Assembly (NCBI GenBank): GCA_003452655.1
Contig: DMNR01000295.1
Span: 1-8,472, forward strand
DNA length: 8,472 nucleotides
Source of the DNA: Actinomycetota bacterium
GTDB taxonomy: Bacteria; Actinomycetota; Actinomycetes; S36-B12; UBA10799
Reading direction: 5' to 3'
Made by a program: the position numbers and the translations under genes. The notes beneath the pieces were generated by a model. It was given only the letters and a program-made list of their open reading frames with translations. It was not told where the DNA came from and did no database searches. Numbering within the stretch: the stretch's first letter is position 1; every line of letters starts with the position of its first letter. This document shows, one piece after another, positions 6,280-8,472 of the stretch.

Positions 6280-7704
6280 TTGTGTGTGCTCGTGCGCCAT
6301 TCCACGTTCAAGTTCTGCCTCGACCCCACCGTCGAGCAGTCTGCCGCGTTGGGACGCCATGCTGGAGCATCACGCTTCGCCTACAACACCAACCTTCGTC
6401 TCGTGAGGCACACGTTGACCGCGAAACGCCGGGACGAGTCGGTGAAGGTGCCGTGGTCAGGTTTCGACCTGATCAACCAGTTCAATGGGTGGAAGAAAAC
6501 CGACGCGGCCGGACGTGTGTTCGCCGTGGACACCGCTGGTGACACCGCTCAGGTTGACGCCGGGTTGCGTTGGCGGACCGAGGTCTGCCAACAAGTGTTC
6601 GAGGAAGCCGCCGTCGACCTCGGCAAAGCATTGCAAGCATTCAGCGCGTCGAAGAAAGGTGTCCGCAAAGGGCGAAAGATTGGGTTCCCGCGCGCCAAAC
6701 GTAAAGGCAAATGTGTGGACTCGTTCCGGCTGCGTAATAAACACCCCAAAGGTGGCAAGGCGGCGATCCGCGTCGGTGACGGCGGAATTCCCCGTTCGAT
6801 CACACTGCCTGGGATCGGGACCATTCGCGTCCACGACGACACCCGCAAACTGCGGCGCCTAGTCCTCAAGAGCCGAGCGAAGATCCTTTTCGCGACCGTT
6901 TCCCGGCGAGCTGGCCGCTGGTGGGTGAGCCTCAATGTTGAGGCGGCTGACCTGCATCCCGCGCGCCAGCATGACCCGCTAGCAGCCGGTGACGGTGTGT
7001 GGGTCGGGGTGGATCGCGGCTTGCACGCGTTCGCGGTCGCTGCCACCAGCGACGGTGCCGAAGTCGAACGTATCTGCGCCCCAGGCCATCACAAGAACGC
7101 CTTGACCAAGCAGCGACGCCTATCGCGCGCGCTGTCACGCAAGCAACGAGGTTCAGCGAAGAGGAGGAAAGCAGCAGCACGGCTCGGTCGCCATCACGAG
7201 CACGTCCGTAACCAGCGTCATCATTTCCTGCACGAGGTAGCCAATCGTCTCGCCCAACACCCACGGGTCGCGATCGAAGACCTCAACATCGCCGGAATGC
7301 TCGCCAACCACCGTCTCGCCCGATCAATCTCGGACGCGGCATGGAGCGAACTGGCCCGAATGCTGGGCTACAAGCAAGCGTGGCGCGGTGGCACAGTAAC
7401 GATGGTCGACCGATGGTTCGCCTCTTCGAAAACGTGTTCGTCATGCGGCGACATCAAACCCGAACTGAGCCTCGCCGACCGCGTTTTCCAGTGCGGATCG
7501 TGCGCCCTGGAGTTAGATAGGGATTTGAACGCCGCGATCAACCTCGCAGCGTGGGCGAAAGCTCACTCTGCCCGGGACCCGCAAGCAGCAGGCCCGGAAA
7601 CCAACGCCCGCAGAGAGGAACGCTCTGGTCACGGCACCCGCCGCGACGAAACGGCCCTCATTGAAGCGGGAACCCGCAAACATCAAGCCGCTGACGCGGC
7701 CTGA
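6280..7704 (+). CDS. tnpB: RNA-guided nuclease TnpB (IS605 OrfB-type), apparently intact
   Basis: TnpB proteins are RNA-guided DNA nucleases, ancestors of Cas12, that use an omega RNA from the element's right end. The 474 residues have the OrfB N-terminal domain (STFKFCLDPTVEQ, 8-20; ASRFAYN, 30-36) and a basic middle (SKKGVRKGRKIGFPRAKRKGK, 124-144). A split RuvC domain has Asp245 in GVDRGLHAFA, Glu333 in IEDLNIAGM and Asp413/Asp415 in LDRDLNAAINLA. A zinc ribbon has C386/C389 and C405/C408. All expected catalytic and metal-binding residues are present and the frame is unbroken. The start is TTG 6280, 8 bases after GGAG (6268-6271); GTG 6286 or 6292 are alternatives. The polar tail after residue ~425 is coded by DNA that may double as omega RNA. 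Confidence 0.93.
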   Translation: MCVLVRHSTFKFCLDPTVEQSAALGRHAGASRFAYNTNLRLVRHTLTAKRRDESVKVPWSGFDLINQFNGWKKTDAAGRVFAVDTAGDTAQVDAGLRWRTEVCQQVFEEAAVDLGKALQAFSASKKGVRKGRKIGFPRAKRKGKCVDSFRLRNKHPKGGKAAIRVGDGGIPRSITLPGIGTIRVHDDTRKLRRLVLKSRAKILFATVSRRAGRWWVSLNVEAADLHPARQHDPLAAGDGVWVGVDRGLHAFAVAATSDGAEVERICAPGHHKNALTKQRRLSRALSRKQRGSAKRRKAAARLGRHHEHVRNQRHHFLHEVANRLAQHPRVAIEDLNIAGMLANHRLARSISDAAWSELARMLGYKQAWRGGTVTMVDRWFASSKTCSSCGDIKPELSLADRVFQCGSCALELDRDLNAAINLAAWAKAHSARDPQAAGPETNARREERSGHGTRRDETALIEAGTRKHQAADAA

Positions 7705-7790
7705 AAACGCGGGACACCCGAGAAGGGTGCCATCGCAGGAAGACTTATGCGACAGGCTTTAGGATCGCGGGTGTTCTGTCCACCCCGCTA
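7560..7790 (+). ncRNA. Candidate omega (right-end) RNA of the TnpB element
   Basis: In characterised TnpB systems the guide RNA scaffold covers the 3' end of tnpB and the element's right end. Here the region holds a row of potential hairpins: GCGG/CCGC (7666-7669/7674-7677), GCCGC-TGAC-GCGGC (7687-7700), CACCC-GAGAA-GGGTG (7715-7729), TCGCA/TGCGA (7733-7737/7748-7752) and GCGGGTG/CACCCCGC with one bulge (7767-7773/7781-7788). The limits are a guess. The hairpins are seen; the RNA role is inferred from the family and position. Confidence 0.45.
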
Positions 7791-7833
7791 GTGAGCCGGT
7801 TCGCATCCAGCGAACCAGCCAGATGGAGTTCTT
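7705..7833 (+). promoter_or_regulatory. tnpB-glyS intergenic region with candidate glyS promoter
   Basis: These 129 bases hold the presumed end of the TnpB element and the glyS leader. TAGGAT (7760-7765) fits the actinobacterial -10 pattern TAnnnT; no clear -35 stands 17-18 bases before it. If used, the transcript would start around 7772 and carry a leader of about 60 bases containing the 7798-7816 hairpin. Part of this promoter could come from the inserted element. Confidence 0.35.
7798..7816 (+). repeat. Perfect 7-bp hairpin in the glyS leader
   Basis: GGTTCGC (7798-7804) and GCGAACC (7810-7816) pair perfectly around ATCCA. The hairpin ends 8 bases before the glyS Shine-Dalgarno GGAG (7825-7828). 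There is no following T-tract, so it is not a classical terminator. It may stabilise the leader, affect translation, or be the outer end of the inserted element. Confidence 0.5.
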
Positions 7834-8472
7834 GTGGCCGACCGCGTTGATGCGATCGTAAGTTTGTCCAAGCGTCGGGGATTCGTCTTCCCGTCTTCGG
7901 AGATCTACGGCGGCACTCGTTCCGCCTGGGATTACGGACCTTTGGGCGTGGAACTCAAAGAGAACATCCGCCGGGCGTGGTGGGGATCAGTCGTGCGCCA
8001 GCGAGACGACATCGTGGGCATCGATTCCTCAGTGATCCTGTCGCCGCAGGTCTGGCAGGCCTCGGGACACCTCGAAGCATTCGTCGACCCGTTGGTCGAG
8101 TGCACGTCGTGTCATAAGCGGTTCCGCGAGGATCACCTGCTCGAGGAATTCGAGGAGCGCAAGGGGCGGGCGCCTGAGAACGGCCTCGCCGACTTGCCGT
8201 GCCCCAACTGTGGAACGCGCGACGCCTGGACTGAGCCGCGAATGTTCAACGGCTTGCTCAGCACCCACCTTGGACCAGTCAAAGATGACAACTCTGAGCA
8301 CTTCCTTCGCCCGGAAACCGCGCAGGGGATCTTCATCAACTACAACAACGTCGCTGCTGCCGCTCGTAAGAAGCCGCCCTTCGGCATCGCTCAGACGGGC
8401 AAGAGTTTCCGTAACGAGATCACGCCCGGCAACTTCATCTTCCGCACGCGTGAGTTCGAGCAGATGGAGATG
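7834..8472 (+). CDS. glyS: Glycyl-tRNA synthetase, alpha2 type (partial, C-terminus outside window)
   Basis: Class II aminoacyl-tRNA synthetase that charges tRNA-Gly; this is the single-chain homodimeric type, not the alpha2beta2 GlyQ/GlyS type. The 213 visible codons are open to the right edge. Landmarks: [15 protein letters not shown] (13-27), [15 protein letters not shown] (31-45), [10 protein letters not shown] (77-86), zinc-type cysteines C90/C93 and C123/C126, [10 protein letters not shown] (158-167), and class II motif 2 in [19 protein letters not shown] (189-207) leading into FEQMEM. GTG 7834 is the start: GGAG (7825-7828) lies 5 bases upstream and the N-terminus matches the family. 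The insertion island lies directly upstream, so its expression depends on sequence between 7705 and 7833 or on read-through from tnpB. Confidence 0.96.
   Translation, partial: MADRVDAIVSLSKRRGFVFPSSEIYGGTRSAWDYGPLGVELKENIRRAWWGSVVRQRDDIVGIDSSVILSPQVWQASGHLEAFVDPLVECTSCHKRFREDHLLEEFEERKGRAPENGLADLPCPNCGTRDAWTEPRMFNGLLSTHLGPVKDDNSEHFLRPETAQGIFINYNNVAAAARKKPPFGIAQTGKSFRNEITPGNFIFRTREFEQMEM

Larger units (their letters stand above)
6257..7790 (+). mobile_element. Stand-alone TnpB element (IS200/IS605 superfamily, IS1341-like); boundaries approximate
   Basis: The element is defined by its tnpB gene and the structured sequence after it. No tnpA (Y1 HUH transposase) is present on either strand, which makes it IS1341-like and dependent on a transposase elsewhere if it is mobile at all. 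The left end must lie between the IS5 remnant and 6280. The right end lies somewhere after the stop at 7704, probably within the hairpin series that reaches 7788. These limits are inferred, since elements of this kind have no long terminal repeats. Confidence 0.6.

Noticed and set aside
7715..7729. Rho-independent terminator after tnpB
   Set aside because: The stem is only 5 bp and is not followed by a T-run; it fits better as part of the structured right end.
7666..7788. Clustered short hairpins considered as a CRISPR array
   Set aside because: The stems differ from each other and there are no regular direct repeats or spacers.
7795..7811. tRNA T-arm-like sequence (GGTTCGCATCC)
   Set aside because: The five-base stem would have a C/A mismatch, and no acceptor, D or anticodon arms are present; the perfect 7-bp hairpin explains it better.

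Overview
The window looks like a chromosomal segment from a GC-rich actinobacterium (Actinomycetota). The grounds are dense GC-rich coding, frequent GTG starts, the recO-uppS gene order, an ABM-fold gene and a small membrane-protein gene close to a glycyl-tRNA synthetase gene of the alpha2 type, and actinobacterial-style OtsA/OtsB. No ribosomal or transfer RNA gene and no CRISPR array is visible.

Layout. (1) Positions 1-1980, minus strand: a trehalose operon. otsA (trehalose-6-phosphate synthase) is followed by otsB (trehalose-6-phosphate phosphatase, running off the left edge), and the two genes overlap by 8 bases. (2) Positions 1981-2041: a 61-base divergent intergenic region. (3) Positions 2042-4557, plus strand: recO (recombination mediator), uppS (cis-prenyl diphosphate synthase for the cell-wall lipid carrier) and a CDF-type metal cation exporter that begins 2 bases after the uppS stop. 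(4) Positions 4603-5010, minus strand: a small three-helix membrane protein, convergent with the exporter. It is divergent from (5), positions 5046-5399, plus strand: a small protein of the antibiotic-biosynthesis-monooxygenase fold. A 6+6 inverted repeat lies between their starts. (6) About 5337-7790: an island of two insertion elements. The first is a decayed IS5-family transposase on the minus strand with two opposite frameshifts and an apparent D in place of the catalytic E. The second is a stand-alone TnpB (IS200/IS605 superfamily, IS1341-like) with all RuvC and zinc-ribbon residues intact, followed by a string of hairpins that could be its right end and guide (omega) RNA. (7) From 7834 to the right edge, plus strand: the first 213 codons of glyS, with a strong hairpin just before its ribosome-binding site.

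How it fits together. The host genes are core functions: compatible solute synthesis, DNA repair, lipid-carrier synthesis, metal export and tRNA charging. The insertion elements appear to have landed between the ABM-like gene and glyS. The transposase reading frame overlaps the 3' end of the ABM-like gene, so that gene's last ~20 codons are probably element-derived, and the leader of glyS now sits directly against the TnpB right end. I see no clearly new multi-gene system. The most interesting item is the apparently intact TnpB with its candidate omega RNA; next come the leader hairpin of glyS and the operator-like repeat at 5012-5029.
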